DNA of 64,000 nucleotides from Klebsiella aerogenes KCTC 2190 (GTDB taxonomy: Bacteria; Pseudomonadota; Gammaproteobacteria; Enterobacterales; Enterobacteriaceae). Position numbers and translations under genes: made by a program. The notes beneath the pieces were generated by a model, which saw only the letters and a program-made list of their open reading frames with translations, was not told where the DNA came from and ran no database searches. The number at the start of each line of letters is the position of its first letter. Within the stretch, counting starts at the first letter, position 1. Below are positions 29,239 through 38,898 of the stretch, one piece after another. Where the stretch lies: NCBI RefSeq assembly GCF_000215745.1, contig NC_015663.1, positions 2,976,001 through 3,040,000 on the forward strand. Direction: 5' to 3'.

Positions 29239-30459
29239 TTAACTTTCCAGCAAATGCTGTAGCAGGATGCCATTGAGCATCGCGCGCTTGACCAGCGCAA
29301 AGGCGCCGATGGCGGAGCGGTGATCGAGCGTCGAGCGTACCACCGGCAGATTGTGGCGAAACGCTTTCAACGCCTGGCCGTTGATACAGCTTTCGATGGC
29401 CGGCAGCAGCACCTTTTCCGCCTCGACGATTTCACCGGCAATCACCACTTTTTGCGGGTTAAACAGGTTGATGGCGATGGCGATGGTTTTGCCCAGATGA
29501 CGGCCAACGTATTCGACCACTTCACAGGCCAGCGCATCGCCTTTATTTGCCGCTTTGCAGATGGTTTTGATATTGCAGTCATCAAGCGTGATGCGGCTTT
29601 GATAGCCCTGCTCAAGCAGATGGCGGACGCGGTGCTCAATAGCGGCGTTCGCGGCGACGGTTTCCAGACAGCCGAAGTTGCCGCAGTGACAGCGTTCGCC
29701 TAATGGGTCAACCTGGATATGGCCAATTTCGCCGACGTTGCCGTTACGGCCGATAAAAATGCGCCCGTTTGAAATAATGCCCGCGCCGGTACCGCGGTGT
29801 ACGCGCACCAGAATAGAGTCCTCGCAATCCTGGCTTGCGCCAAAATAGTGCTCGGCCAACGCCAGGCTGCGGATGTCGTGGCCGACAAAACAGGTGACGT
29901 TAAAACGTTTTTCCAGCGCTTCGACCAGCCCCCAGTTCTCTACCTGAATGTGCGGCATATAGCGGATAACGCCGCTTTCCGGATCGACCAGCCCCGGCAG
30001 AATGACCGAAATGGCGATGAGCTCGCGGATTTTGCGCTGACAATTTTCAATAAAGGTGGCGATGATATTCAGCAGTGCGTGCTCAAGCGTTTCCTGGGTA
30101 CGCTCCGGCAGAGGGAAGTGCTCTTCTTCCAGCGTCTTACTGCTTAAATCATAGAGGGTCAGGGTGGCGTCATAGCGGCCAAGCCGCACGCCGATAGCGT
30201 TGAAATTGCGGGTTTCCGCAATGATAGAGATGGCGCGGCGCCCCCCGGTGGAGGCCTGCTGATCGACTTCTTTGATCAGGCCGCGCTCAATAAGCTGACG
30301 CGTAATTTTGGTTACGCTGGCAGGGGCAAGCTGACTTTGTTCCGCTATCTGAATGCGCGAGATGGGACCATGTTGGTCAATCAGCCGATAGACGGCCGCG
30401 CTGTTCAGCTGTTTTACCAGATCGACGTTACCAATTTGAGCTTGTCCGCCTGCTGTCAT
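29239..30459 (-). CDS. nagC: NagC, ROK-family repressor of amino-sugar genes
   Basis: The 406-residue ROK protein has an N-terminal helix-turn-helix (ISRIQIAEQSQLAPASVTK). The ROK domain shows the zinc motif CHCGNFGCLE. It represses nagBACD, nagE, chiP and others and is released by GlcNAc-6-phosphate. It is embedded in the operon it controls, eight bases after nagA. Candidate operators are visible at nagB/nagE and chiP in this window. Confidence 0.96.
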   Translation of the reverse strand: MTAGGQAQIGNVDLVKQLNSAAVYRLIDQHGPISRIQIAEQSQLAPASVTKITRQLIERGLIKEVDQQASTGGRRAISIIAETRNFNAIGVRLGRYDATLTLYDLSSKTLEEEHFPLPERTQETLEHALLNIIATFIENCQRKIRELIAISVILPGLVDPESGVIRYMPHIQVENWGLVEALEKRFNVTCFVGHDIRSLALAEHYFGASQDCEDSILVRVHRGTGAGIISNGRIFIGRNGNVGEIGHIQVDPLGERCHCGNFGCLETVAANAAIEHRVRHLLEQGYQSRITLDDCNIKTICKAANKGDALACEVVEYVGRHLGKTIAIAINLFNPQKVVIAGEIVEAEKVLLPAIESCINGQALKAFRHNLPVVRSTLDHRSAIGAFALVKRAMLNGILLQHLLES

Positions 30460-30467
30460 ACTTTTAC

Positions 30468-31616
30468 TTACTCAGTGACGACCTCGTTACCATTAACGAT
30501 GGTCTTGATGATTTTATAATCGCGGCTGAAAGCGGTCAGGTTAGCGACCATACCCGGCGCAATGCTGCCGAGCTGCTTGTCCACGCCAATCGCGCGCGCT
30601 GGGTAGAGCGTCGCCATACGCAGCACTTCGTCCAGCGCTACGCCGCAATGTTCAACGAGGTTACGTACCCCTTCGATCATGGTCAGCGAAGAACCGCTGA
30701 GAGTGCCGTTTTCATCCACGCACAGACCATTACGGTAGTATATTGTTTTACCAGCAAAAATGAACTGGTCAATATTAGCCCCTGCCGGCGCGGTGGCGTC
30801 AGTCACCAGGCACAGTTTATCGCCTTTCAGGCGTTTAGCGTTACGCACGTTGGCATAATCGACGTGCATGCCGTCAACGATGATACCGCAGTAGACATCC
30901 GGCTCGTCGAAAATGGCGCCGGCCAGACCTGGTTCACGGCCGGTAATGTACGGCATGGCATTATAAAGGTGCGTCGCAAAAGTGATACCGGCGCGGAAAC
31001 CGATTTTCGCTTCTTTCAGCGTAGCGTTAGAGTGACCTGCCGAAACCACGATGCCGGCGGCGACCAGTTTACGGATCACTTCCGGCTCGACGCGCTCAGG
31101 GGCCAGCGTCACTTTGGTGATAACGTCGGCGTTGTCGCACAGGAAGTCGACCAGCGCGGCGTCCGGTTTACGCACGTAGTCCGGGTTATGGGTGCCTTTC
31201 TTGACGATATTCAGCCACGGCCCTTCCAGATGCAGACCCAGCGCCTGGTTGGGGTGTTTTTGCAGGTATTCGCGCATGACGCGGATGCCTTGCTTCATCA
31301 GATCATCGCTGGAAGTAATCAACGTCGGCAGGAAGTTGGTGCAGCCGGAACGCTCATTCGCTTTCTGCATAATTTCCAGCGTTTCGACGGTGACCGCATC
31401 CGGACTATCGTTGAATTGCACGCCGCCGCAGCCGTTCAGCTGGACGTCGATGAAACCGGGGGCAATAATCGCGCCGTTGACCGAGCGTTGCTCAATTTCA
31501 GACGGCAAATCAGCCAGCGGACAGAGACGTTCGATACGGCCATTGGCGATAACGACCGCATGGTCATCGAGAATTTCATGACCGGTGTAAACCCGGCCCT
31601 GGGTTAATGCATACAT
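30468..31616 (-). CDS. nagA: N-acetylglucosamine-6-phosphate deacetylase
   Basis: The 382-residue amidohydrolase starts [18 protein letters not shown], the E. coli length, with a GGGGGT element before the ATG. Metal and catalytic motifs include [25 protein letters not shown] and VTDATAPAG. It removes acetyl from GlcNAc-6-P, yielding the NagB substrate. A 102-base gap with a hairpin separates it from nagB. A 19-codon longer frame crosses into that gap and is rejected. Confidence 0.96.
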   Translation of the reverse strand: MYALTQGRVYTGHEILDDHAVVIANGRIERLCPLADLPSEIEQRSVNGAIIAPGFIDVQLNGCGGVQFNDSPDAVTVETLEIMQKANERSGCTNFLPTLITSSDDLMKQGIRVMREYLQKHPNQALGLHLEGPWLNIVKKGTHNPDYVRKPDAALVDFLCDNADVITKVTLAPERVEPEVIRKLVAAGIVVSAGHSNATLKEAKIGFRAGITFATHLYNAMPYITGREPGLAGAIFDEPDVYCGIIVDGMHVDYANVRNAKRLKGDKLCLVTDATAPAGANIDQFIFAGKTIYYRNGLCVDENGTLSGSSLTMIEGVRNLVEHCGVALDEVLRMATLYPARAIGVDKQLGSIAPGMVANLTAFSRDYKIIKTIVNGNEVVTE

Positions 31617-31683
31617 TACGACCCCCGGTATATACGCCCCACCAGCGCAACTCGCATTGTTCTGGCGTTGCATACAAAGAAAA

Positions 31684-31710
31684 AGATGGTCCCACGCCAG
31701 GGCGCGGGAC
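31684..31710 (-). terminator. Stem-loop in the nagB-nagA gap, possible attenuator
   Basis: GTCCCGCGCC pairs with GGCGTGGGAC (one G-U) nine bases after the nagB stop on the minus strand. A T-rich stretch, CTTTTTCTTTG, begins about five bases after the stem. It could cause partial termination or protect the nagB mRNA 3' end. Confidence 0.5.
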
Positions 31711-31718
31711 GGACTACA

Positions 31719-32519
31719 TTACAGACCTTTAATATTTTCAGCTTCTAATTCGTTGAAATATTTCAGGGTCTTCACTTTCAGTTCCATCGTGGACGGCTCG
31801 TCGCAGACCACAACCGCTTTCGGATGCAGCTGCAGACAGGTGATGGTCCACATGTGGTTGACGTTACCTTCGACCGCCGCCTGCAGCGCCAGCGCTTTCT
31901 GATGGCCCAGTACCAGAATCATCACTTCTTCTGCATCCAGCAGGGTACCCACGCCCACGGTCAGCGCATATTTCGGCACCAGATCCACATCGCCGTCGAA
32001 GAAGCGGGAGTTGGCCACGCGGGTGTCATGGGTCAGGGTTTTAATACGGGTACGGGACGCCAGAGAAGAGGCCGGTTCGTTAAACGCGATATGACCATCG
32101 TTACCTACGCCGCCCATAAACAGGTGGATTTTACCGTAGGAGCGGATTTTTTCTTCATAACGACGGCATTCTGCATCGATATCCGGCGCATTACCATTCA
32201 GCAGGTTGATATTTTCAGCTGGAATATCAACATGGTCAAAGAAATTGCGGTGCATGAAGCTATGATAGCTTTCCGGATGCTCTTTCGGCAGGCCGACATA
32301 CTCATCCATGTTGAAGGTAACAACGTGCTTGAAGCTAACCTGGCCTGCTTTATGCATTTCAACCAGCGCTTTGTAAGCGGTAAGAGGCGTACCACCGGTA
32401 GGCAGACCCAGTACGAACGGACGGTCCGCGGTCGGTTTGAACGCGTTAATGCGGTTAACGATATGACGGGCAGCCCATTTACCTACTTGTTCAGCTGTTA
32501 CCAGGGGGATCAGTCTCAT
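31719..32519 (-). CDS. nagB: Glucosamine-6-phosphate deaminase
   Basis: The 266-residue enzyme has the E. coli length and begins [19 protein letters not shown]. Family motifs are [17 protein letters not shown] and [14 protein letters not shown]. It converts glucosamine-6-phosphate to fructose-6-phosphate and ammonia and is allosterically activated by GlcNAc-6-P. It is the first gene of nagBACD and diverges from nagE. Confidence 0.97.
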   Translation of the reverse strand: MRLIPLVTAEQVGKWAARHIVNRINAFKPTADRPFVLGLPTGGTPLTAYKALVEMHKAGQVSFKHVVTFNMDEYVGLPKEHPESYHSFMHRNFFDHVDIPAENINLLNGNAPDIDAECRRYEEKIRSYGKIHLFMGGVGNDGHIAFNEPASSLASRTRIKTLTHDTRVANSRFFDGDVDLVPKYALTVGVGTLLDAEEVMILVLGHQKALALQAAVEGNVNHMWTITCLQLHPKAVVVCDEPSTMELKVKTLKYFNELEAENIKGL

Positions 32520-32579
32520 TCTTCACCTCTATAGTTAAATTAGAACCTGGCGGATTGGCGCCAGCATACTATGAAGAGT

Positions 32580-32608
32580 ATTGCAGCAACTGCGCCGACC
32601 GGGGTCAA
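32580..32608 (-). promoter_or_regulatory. nagB promoter
   Basis: TTGACC (-35, 32603-32608) and TGCAAT (-10, 32580-32585) are separated by 17 bases on the minus strand. The NagC box lies just upstream. Confidence 0.65.
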
Positions 32609-32616
32609 TCCGTGTT

Positions 32617-32638
32617 GATTTTTTGAATGATAAAATAA
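32617..32638 (-). promoter_or_regulatory. NagC operator for nagB
   Basis: The element TTTTGAATGATAAAATAA with flanks resembles, from memory, the E. coli nagB NagC box. Its centre is about 94 bp (nine turns) from the nagE box, consistent with the known repression loop. Confidence 0.75.
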
Positions 32639-32683
32639 GTTTTCGATGTTAGCCAGTCAAAGGGAGGGGTGAATACGATATTT

Positions 32684-32699
32684 GGTGATTATAGTCACA
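32684..32699. promoter_or_regulatory. CRP site in nagB-nagE region
   Basis: GGTGA-N6-TCACA matches nine of ten core positions of the CRP consensus TGTGA-N6-TCACA. It lies between the two NagC boxes, where cAMP-CRP activates both nag promoters in E. coli. Confidence 0.8.
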
Positions 32700-32710
32700 A
32701 AAAATACCCG

Positions 32711-32733
32711 TTTAATTTGCGATACGAATTAAT
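32711..32733 (+). promoter_or_regulatory. NagC operator for nagE
   Basis: The element AATTTGCGATACGAATTAAT with a T-rich flank is a nearly symmetric high-affinity NagC box as in E. coli nagE. Confidence 0.85.
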
Positions 32734-32833
32734 TTTTCACACACTTTGCCGGTAAGTGATAAATCCGACCTTGTTACACAATAAAAAAGTGGCTTTGAAA
32801 TGAGCCTCATCGGGGTCTCATAGGGGGAATAAG

Positions 32834-34786
32834 ATGAATATTTTAGGTTTCTTTCAGCGGCTGGGTAGGGCATTACAGCTCCCTATCGCAGTGCTGCCGG
32901 TCGCGGCATTGCTGCTGCGATTCGGGCAACCGGATCTGCTGAACGTACCCTTCATCGCGCAAGCGGGTGGGGCAATCTTTGACAACTTAGCGTTGATCTT
33001 CGCCATCGGCGTGGCATCAAGCTGGTCCAAAGATAACGCGGGTTCTGCGGCGCTGGCCGGCGCGGTAGGTTATTTCGTGATGACCAAAGCGATGGTCACC
33101 ATCAACCCGGAAATTAACATGGGTGTACTGGCGGGTATCATTACCGGTCTGGTCGCGGGTGCTGTTTATAACCGCTGGGCCGGCATTAAACTGCCAGACT
33201 TCCTGAGCTTCTTCGGCGGCAAACGCTTCGTACCGATCGCTACCGGCTTCTTCTGTCTGGTGCTGGCTGCCATCTTCGGCTATGTCTGGCCGCCGGTGCA
33301 GCACGCTATTCATGCGGGCGGTGAATGGATCGTGTCTGCGGGCGCGCTGGGTTCCGGTATCTTCGGTTTCATTAACCGTCTGCTGATCCCAACCGGTCTG
33401 CATCAGGTGCTGAACACCATCGCCTGGTTCCAGATTGGCGAGTTCACCAACGCCGCGGGTGCGGTCTTCCACGGCGACATCAACCGCTTCTATGCCGGTG
33501 ACGGCACCGCGGGGATGTTCATGTCCGGCTTCTTCCCGATCATGATGTTCGGTCTGCCGGGCGCTGCGCTGGCAATGTACATGGCTGCGCCGAAAGAGCG
33601 TCGTCCGATGGTCGGCGGTATGCTGCTGTCCGTGGCCATCACCGCGTTCCTGACCGGTGTGACCGAGCCGCTGGAATTCCTGTTCATGTTCCTGGCGCCA
33701 TTGCTGTACCTCCTGCACGCTATCCTGACCGGTATCAGCCTGTTCATCGCAACGGCGCTGGGTATCCACGCGGGCTTCTCCTTCTCCGCGGGCGCTATCG
33801 ACTACGTGTTGATGTACAGCCTGCCGGCAGCCAGCAAAAACGTCTGGATGCTGCTGGTGATGGGCGTGGTGTTCTTCTTCGTTTACTTCCTGTTGTTCAG
33901 CGCGGTTATCCGCATGTTCAACCTGAAAACGCCGGGTCGTGAAGATAAAACCGACGACGTCGTGACTGAAGAAGCTAACAGCAACACCGAAGAAGGTCTG
34001 ACTCAGCTGGCGACCAACTACATCGCAGCCGTAGGCGGTACCGATAACCTGAAAGCCATTGATGCTTGTATCACCCGTCTGCGTCTGACCGTCGGCGACT
34101 CGGCGAAAGTCAACGATGCCGCCTGTAAACGTCTCGGCGCCTCCGGGGTGGTGAAACTGAACAAACAGACCATCCAGGTCATTGTTGGCGCGAAAGCGGA
34201 ATCCGTTGGCGACGCCATGAAGAAAGTGGTTGCCCGTGGTCCGGTTGCTGCTGCAGCTGCTTCGACTGACAGCGCGCCAGCCGCCGCGCCTGCGGCCAAA
34301 CCGCAGGCGGTCGCGAACGCCAAAACCGTCGAAGCGCTGGTTTCCCCGATCACCGGTGAAGTGGTGGCGCTTGAGCAGGTACCGGATGAAGCCTTCGCCA
34401 GCAAAGCCGTTGGTGACGGTATCGCGGTGAAACCGACCGATAACATCGTTGTCGCGCCGGCGGCCGGTACGGTGGTGAAAATCTTCAACACCAACCACGC
34501 ATTCTGCCTGGAAACCGATAACGGCGCGGAAATCGTCGTCCATATGGGCATTGATACCGTCGCGCTGGAAGGCAAAGGCTTTAAACGTCTGGTTGAAGAG
34601 GGCGCACAGGTGAAAGCCGGCGAGCCGATCCTGGAAATGGATCTGGCGTTCCTTAACGCCAACGCCCGCTCGATGATCAGTCCGGTCGTCTGCAGCAACA
34701 GCGATGATTACAGCGCGCTGGTGATTCAGGCAACGGGTAACGTTGTCGCCGGCCAAACGCCGTTGTTCGAGATTAAAGGCAAGTAA
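32834..34786 (+). CDS. nagE: N-acetylglucosamine-specific PTS permease EIICBA
   Basis: The 650-residue fused PTS protein has an N-terminal EIIC membrane domain (about 1-370), an EIIB domain with phospho-cysteine Cys412 in IDACITRLRL, an Ala/Pro-rich linker (about 475-500), and a C-terminal EIIA domain with phospho-His570 in VHMGIDTV. It imports GlcNAc as GlcNAc-6-phosphate, the NagA substrate and NagC inducer. It diverges from nagB under NagC and CRP control and ends in a strong terminator. Confidence 0.97.
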   Translation: MNILGFFQRLGRALQLPIAVLPVAALLLRFGQPDLLNVPFIAQAGGAIFDNLALIFAIGVASSWSKDNAGSAALAGAVGYFVMTKAMVTINPEINMGVLAGIITGLVAGAVYNRWAGIKLPDFLSFFGGKRFVPIATGFFCLVLAAIFGYVWPPVQHAIHAGGEWIVSAGALGSGIFGFINRLLIPTGLHQVLNTIAWFQIGEFTNAAGAVFHGDINRFYAGDGTAGMFMSGFFPIMMFGLPGAALAMYMAAPKERRPMVGGMLLSVAITAFLTGVTEPLEFLFMFLAPLLYLLHAILTGISLFIATALGIHAGFSFSAGAIDYVLMYSLPAASKNVWMLLVMGVVFFFVYFLLFSAVIRMFNLKTPGREDKTDDVVTEEANSNTEEGLTQLATNYIAAVGGTDNLKAIDACITRLRLTVGDSAKVNDAACKRLGASGVVKLNKQTIQVIVGAKAESVGDAMKKVVARGPVAAAAASTDSAPAAAPAAKPQAVANAKTVEALVSPITGEVVALEQVPDEAFASKAVGDGIAVKPTDNIVVAPAAGTVVKIFNTNHAFCLETDNGAEIVVHMGIDTVALEGKGFKRLVEEGAQVKAGEPILEMDLAFLNANARSMISPVVCSNSDDYSALVIQATGNVVAGQTPLFEIKGK

Positions 34787-34811
34787 GGCTCCTGAGTAGA
34801 GTTTTGCCTCA

Positions 34812-34843
34812 GCGGCGCAGCGAAACCTGCGCCGCTTTTTTTT
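34812..34843 (+). terminator. Terminator of nagE
   Basis: GCGGCGCAG-CGAAAC-CTGCGCCGC is followed by eight T residues. Confidence 0.92.
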
Positions 34844-34963
34844 GCAGCAAATACCCCCATATCCAACAACAGATACGTATTTTGCGTAACTAATAGTTGT
34901 CTCTGCGCCCTGCTTGTAAGATCATGTGCCGTTATACGTTGTTTACGCTTTGAGGAACCCGTG

Positions 34964-36631
34964 ATGAGTGAGGCAGAAGCCCGCCCGACTAACTTTATCC
35001 GTCAGATCATCGATGAAGATCTGGCTACCGGTAAGCACACCACCGTTCATACCCGCTTCCCGCCGGAACCGAACGGTTACCTGCACATTGGCCATGCAAA
35101 ATCCATTTGCCTGAACTTCGGCATCGCTCAGGATTATCAAGGTCAATGTAATCTGCGTTTCGATGACACCAACCCGGTGAAAGAAGATATCGAATACGTG
35201 GAGTCGATTAAAAACGACGTGCAGTGGTTAGGTTTCCACTGGTCCGGCGATGTCTGCTACTCCTCTGATTACTTCGATCAGCTGCATCAGTATGCGGTTG
35301 AACTGATCAACAAAGGTTTGGCCTACGTTGACGAACTGTCCGCCGACGAGATCCGCGAATACCGCGGTACCCTGAAAGAACCGGGTAAAAACAGCCCATA
35401 CCGCGATCGCAGCGTGGAAGAGAACCTCGCGCTGTTCGAAAAAATGCGTACCGGCGGTTTTGAAGAGGGTAAGGCTTGCCTGCGCGCGAAGATCGACATG
35501 GCGTCGCCATTCATCGTGATGCGCGATCCGGTGCTGTATCGCATTAAATTTGCCGAACACCATCAGACCGGCAACAAATGGTGCATCTACCCGATGTACG
35601 ACTTCACCCACTGCATCAGCGATGCGCTGGAAGGTATCACCCACTCGCTGTGTACCCTGGAGTTCCAGGACAACCGTCGTCTGTACGACTGGGTGCTAGA
35701 CAACATCAGTATTCCGGTGCATCCGCGTCAGTATGAATTCTCGCGCCTGAATCTCGAATACACCGTGATGTCCAAGCGTAAGCTGAATCAGCTGGTGACC
35801 GAAAAGCATGTGGAAGGCTGGGATGACCCGCGTATGCCGACTATTTCCGGTCTGCGCCGTCGCGGCTATACCGCTGAATCCATCCGCGAGTTCTGCAAAC
35901 GCATCGGCGTGACCAAGCAGGACAACACCATTGAGATGGCGTCGCTGGAGTCGTGCATTCGTGAAGATCTGAATGAAAACGCGCCGCGCGCGATGGCGGT
36001 GATCGATCCGGTTAAACTGGTTATCGAAAACTATCCGCAGGGCGCAAGCGAAATGGTGGCGATGCCGAACCATCCGAACAAGCCGGAGATGGGCAGCCGC
36101 GAAGTGCCATTCAGCGCTGAGATCTGGATCGATCGCGCGGACTTCCGCGAAGAAGCCAACAAACAGTACAAGCGTCTGGTGCTGGGTAAAGAGGTGCGTC
36201 TGCGCAACGCCTACGTGATTAAAGCGGAACGCGTTGAGAAAGATGCAGAGGGTAACATCACTACCATCTTCTGTACTTACGATGCCGACACCCTGAGTAA
36301 AGACCCGGCCGATGGCCGCAAGGTCAAAGGCGTTATCCACTGGGTGAGCGCGGCGCACGCGCTGCCGGTTGAAATTCGCCTCTATGACCGTCTGTTTAGT
36401 GTGCCGAACCCGGGCGCGGCGGATGACTTCCTGGCGGTAATGAACCCGGAATCTCTGGTCATCAAGCAAGGTTTCGCGGAGCCGAGCCTGTCGAAAGCGC
36501 AGGCGGGTAAAGCATACCAGTTCGAGCGCGAAGGTTACTTCTGCCTCGACAGCCGCTACGCCACCGAGGGACATCTGGTCTTCAACCGCACCGTTGGCCT
36601 GCGTGACACCTGGGCTAAAATCGGCGAGTAA
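34964..36631 (+). CDS. glnS: Glutaminyl-tRNA synthetase
   Basis: The 555-residue class I synthetase begins [17 protein letters not shown]. The HIGH motif is in [14 protein letters not shown] and the KMSKS-type motif is VMSKRKL. It charges the tRNA-Gln species encoded in this window. A GTG sits directly before the chosen ATG; the ATG gives the E. coli N-terminus. A terminator follows. Confidence 0.97.
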   Translation: MSEAEARPTNFIRQIIDEDLATGKHTTVHTRFPPEPNGYLHIGHAKSICLNFGIAQDYQGQCNLRFDDTNPVKEDIEYVESIKNDVQWLGFHWSGDVCYSSDYFDQLHQYAVELINKGLAYVDELSADEIREYRGTLKEPGKNSPYRDRSVEENLALFEKMRTGGFEEGKACLRAKIDMASPFIVMRDPVLYRIKFAEHHQTGNKWCIYPMYDFTHCISDALEGITHSLCTLEFQDNRRLYDWVLDNISIPVHPRQYEFSRLNLEYTVMSKRKLNQLVTEKHVEGWDDPRMPTISGLRRRGYTAESIREFCKRIGVTKQDNTIEMASLESCIREDLNENAPRAMAVIDPVKLVIENYPQGASEMVAMPNHPNKPEMGSREVPFSAEIWIDRADFREEANKQYKRLVLGKEVRLRNAYVIKAERVEKDAEGNITTIFCTYDADTLSKDPADGRKVKGVIHWVSAAHALPVEIRLYDRLFSVPNPGAADDFLAVMNPESLVIKQGFAEPSLSKAQAGKAYQFEREGYFCLDSRYATEGHLVFNRTVGLRDTWAKIGE

Positions 36632-36649
36632 TGCTCACCGTATTCATGA

Positions 36650-36676
36650 AACGCCGCACATTGCGGCGTTTTTTTT
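36650..36676 (+). terminator. Terminator of glnS
   Basis: AACGCCGCA-CAT-TGCGGCGTT runs into eight consecutive T residues. Confidence 0.92.
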
Positions 36677-36704
36677 ATTTCAGAATCAGTGAATTAAAAA
36701 TCGA

Positions 36705-36726
36705 TATTTTTTCGATGCGAATTAAT
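36705..36726 (-). promoter_or_regulatory. Probable NagC box 1 upstream of chiP
   Basis: On the minus strand it reads TTAATTCGCATCGAAAAAAT, aligning with the nagE box (TTAATTCGTATCGCAAATTA in the same orientation) at about 16 of 21 positions. NagC control of chiP is known in E. coli. Confidence 0.6.
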
Positions 36727-36882
36727 CTTATTAAAATACCGTAATAATTCCCCATCTCTTCCTGCCGGTGTATTTACATTTAACCGTTTCAGCTTCCGGC
36801 AACTATCAATTTTTTTCGATATAACCATGACTTATCGTTGAAAAAGCTGAGAACTAAGTCTGTAACAAAAAGACATAAATTA

Positions 36883-36898
36883 TGTGCGCTTTGTCATA
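36883..36898 (+). promoter_or_regulatory. CRP-like site upstream of chiP
   Basis: TGTGC-N6-TCATA matches eight of ten core CRP positions and lies between the two NagC-like boxes. Confidence 0.45.
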
Positions 36899-36929
36899 AT
36901 CTTAAGCTTTGCTCTGCGAAAGAGATTGA

Positions 36930-36950
36930 TAATTCGCGTCACGAAAAATA
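36930..36950 (+). promoter_or_regulatory. Probable NagC box 2 upstream of chiP
   Basis: TAATTCGCGTCACGAAAAAT aligns with the nagE box at about 15 of 21 positions. It lies about 225 bp from box 1, a distance that could allow looping. Confidence 0.55.
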
Positions 36951-37046
36951 GTCTATCCATAGTGGTTTCGCGGACTTTTAACCGCACCGCTTTTAGTACT
37001 TTTTTATTTTTTTAGCGAGCTGCCTTTGGCAATCGCAATTTTAAAA

Positions 37047-37057
37047 CGTCAAAGAGG
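37047..37057 (+). promoter_or_regulatory. ChiX sRNA target covering the chiP ribosome binding site
   Basis: CGTCAAAGAGG is the exact complement of the CCUCUUUGACG segment of ChiX as I recall it. It includes the AAAGAGG Shine-Dalgarno of chiP, so pairing blocks initiation, as described for E. coli and Salmonella. Confidence 0.85.
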
Positions 37058-37065
37058 ATATGCAC

Positions 37066-38466
37066 ATGCGTACGTTTAGTGGCAAACGTAGTACGCTGGC
37101 GCTGGCTATTGCCGCCGTCACCGCGATGTCGGGTTGGGTTGTGGCTCCACAGGCCAGCGCAGCAGGCTTTATCGATGATTCTACTTTAACTGGCGGTATC
37201 TATTACTGGCAGCGCGAGCGCGACCGTAAAAACGTAGAAACCGACAAGTATGAAACCAACCTTTCCCATTCTACCTGGAACGCCAACCTGGATTTCCAGT
37301 CCGGCTATGCCGCTGATATGTTCGGGATTGATATTGCTGCCTTTACCGCGATAGAAATGGCGGAAAACGGCGACAGCGGCCACCCGAACGAAATTGCCTT
37401 CTCCTCCAGTAACCGTGCCTACAGTGAAGATTATTCCGGCGATAAGAGCGGGATTAGCCTGTATAAAGCAGCGGCTAAATTTAAATTCGGCCCGGCGTGG
37501 GCGCGCGCGGGTTATATCCAGCCGACCGGGCAAACGCTGCTGGCGCCGCACTGGAGCTTTATGCCGGGTACCTATCAGGGGGCGGAAGCCGGAGCCAACT
37601 TCGACTATGGCGATAACGGCGCGCTGAGTTTCTCCTACATGTGGACCAACGAATATAAAGCGCCGTGGCATATCGAGATGGATGATTTCTACCAGAACGA
37701 TAAGAAAACCAAGGTCGACTATCTGCACTCTCTTGGCGCGAAATACGATTTTAAAAACGATCTGGTGCTGGAAGCCGCTTTTGGCCAGGCTGAAGGTTAT
37801 ATCGATCAATACTTTGCGAAGGCCAGCTACAAATTTGATATTGCCGGTTCGCCGTTAAGCGCCAGCTATCAGTTCTATGGTACCCGCGATAAAGTCAGCA
37901 ACGGCGGCGTCAACGACATCTACGACGGCACCGCGTGGCTGCAGGCGATCACCTTTGGCTATAAAGCGGCCGATGTGCTGGATCTGCGTCTGGAAGGGAC
38001 CTGGGTTAAAGCCGATGGCCAGCAGGGCTACTTCCTGCAGCGTATGACGCCAACCTATGCCTCCTCTAATGGTCGTCTCGATATCTGGTGGGATAACCGC
38101 TCCGACTTTAACGCCAACGGCGAGAAAGCAGTATTCTTCGGCGCGATGTATGACATGAAGAACTGGGATATGCCGGGCTGGGCGTTTGGCGCTTCCTATG
38201 TTTACGCCTGGGATGCGAAGCCTGGCAGAATGGCATCCCCGGATGCTTACTACGATCCTAACTATCGTCTGAAAGAGTCCGCCTACAGTCTGGATGCTAT
38301 CTACACCCTGCAGGAAGGCCGGGCGAAAGGAACGATGTTCAAACTGCACTTCACGCAATACGACAACCACTCCGACATCCCAAGCTGGAGCGGTGGTTAC
38401 GGCAACATCTTCCAGGATGAGCGTGACGTGAAGTTTATGGTTATCGCGCCGTTCACCATTTTCTGA
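37066..38466 (+). CDS. chiP: Chitoporin ChiP
   Basis: The 466-residue OprD-like porin starts [20 protein letters not shown] with signal cleavage expected near ASA. The rest is alternating aromatic beta strands ending in a C-terminal phenylalanine (IAPFTIF). It passes chitooligosaccharides through the outer membrane. The ATG lies eight bases from AAAGAGG; an ATG six bases earlier is too close to it. It precedes chiQ and is controlled by ChiX and probably NagC. Confidence 0.95.
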   Translation: MRTFSGKRSTLALAIAAVTAMSGWVVAPQASAAGFIDDSTLTGGIYYWQRERDRKNVETDKYETNLSHSTWNANLDFQSGYAADMFGIDIAAFTAIEMAENGDSGHPNEIAFSSSNRAYSEDYSGDKSGISLYKAAAKFKFGPAWARAGYIQPTGQTLLAPHWSFMPGTYQGAEAGANFDYGDNGALSFSYMWTNEYKAPWHIEMDDFYQNDKKTKVDYLHSLGAKYDFKNDLVLEAAFGQAEGYIDQYFAKASYKFDIAGSPLSASYQFYGTRDKVSNGGVNDIYDGTAWLQAITFGYKAADVLDLRLEGTWVKADGQQGYFLQRMTPTYASSNGRLDIWWDNRSDFNANGEKAVFFGAMYDMKNWDMPGWAFGASYVYAWDAKPGRMASPDAYYDPNYRLKESAYSLDAIYTLQEGRAKGTMFKLHFTQYDNHSDIPSWSGGYGNIFQDERDVKFMVIAPFTIF

Positions 38467-38513
38467 TGCCTGCGCGGCGGGCGTGAGCCTGCCGCCCCTC
38501 TGGGAGAATAACT

Positions 38514-38846
38514 ATGAAAAAGTTGCTGCTCATCGCCATCATGGCATCGGGTCTGGTTGCCTGCGCGCCATCGCCAGCGCCGAAAGAAGATTCCAAATTG
38601 AAAGATGCCTATAGCGCCTGTATCAACACGGCAGAAGGTAATCCGGACAAGATTGAAGCCTGTCAGAGCGTACTCAACGTCCTGAAGGAAGAGAAACCGC
38701 ATCAGCAGTTTGCGACGCAGGAGAGCGTCAGAGTGCTGGATTATCAGGCCTGTATTCAGGCGACGCGCACCGGTAATGACCAGGCGGTCAAAGCGCGCTG
38801 CGATAAAATCTGGCAGGAGATTCGCAGTAATAACACCACTAAATAA
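38514..38846 (+). CDS. chiQ: Chitooligosaccharide uptake lipoprotein ChiQ
   Basis: The 110-residue lipoprotein has signal MKKLLLIAIMASGLVAC and lipobox LVAC at residues 14-17. The mature part has paired cysteines (YSACINT, IEACQSV, YQACIQ, ARCDKI). It is co-transcribed 47 bases after chiP and belongs to the chitosugar uptake unit; its molecular role is not defined. Length matches E. coli YbfN closely. Confidence 0.92.
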   Translation: MKKLLLIAIMASGLVACAPSPAPKEDSKLKDAYSACINTAEGNPDKIEACQSVLNVLKEEKPHQQFATQESVRVLDYQACIQATRTGNDQAVKARCDKIWQEIRSNNTTK

Positions 38847-38866
38847 AGCAGACAGTTAAGCGTAAA

Positions 38867-38890
38867 CGGGCGGAGCGCACACTCCGCCCG
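38867..38890. terminator. Hairpin between convergent chiQ and tcuC
   Basis: CGGGCGGAG-CGCACA-CTCCGCCCG forms a strong 9-bp stem between converging genes. Only a weak T-tract (CTATTTT) follows on the plus strand. Confidence 0.6.
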
Positions 38891-38898
38891 TCGCTATT

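Noticed and set aside
33017..34756. 579-codon open frame antisense to nagE
   Set aside because: It mirrors the codon structure of nagE, is His/Arg rich and low in complexity, and lacks a ribosome binding site or family motif.
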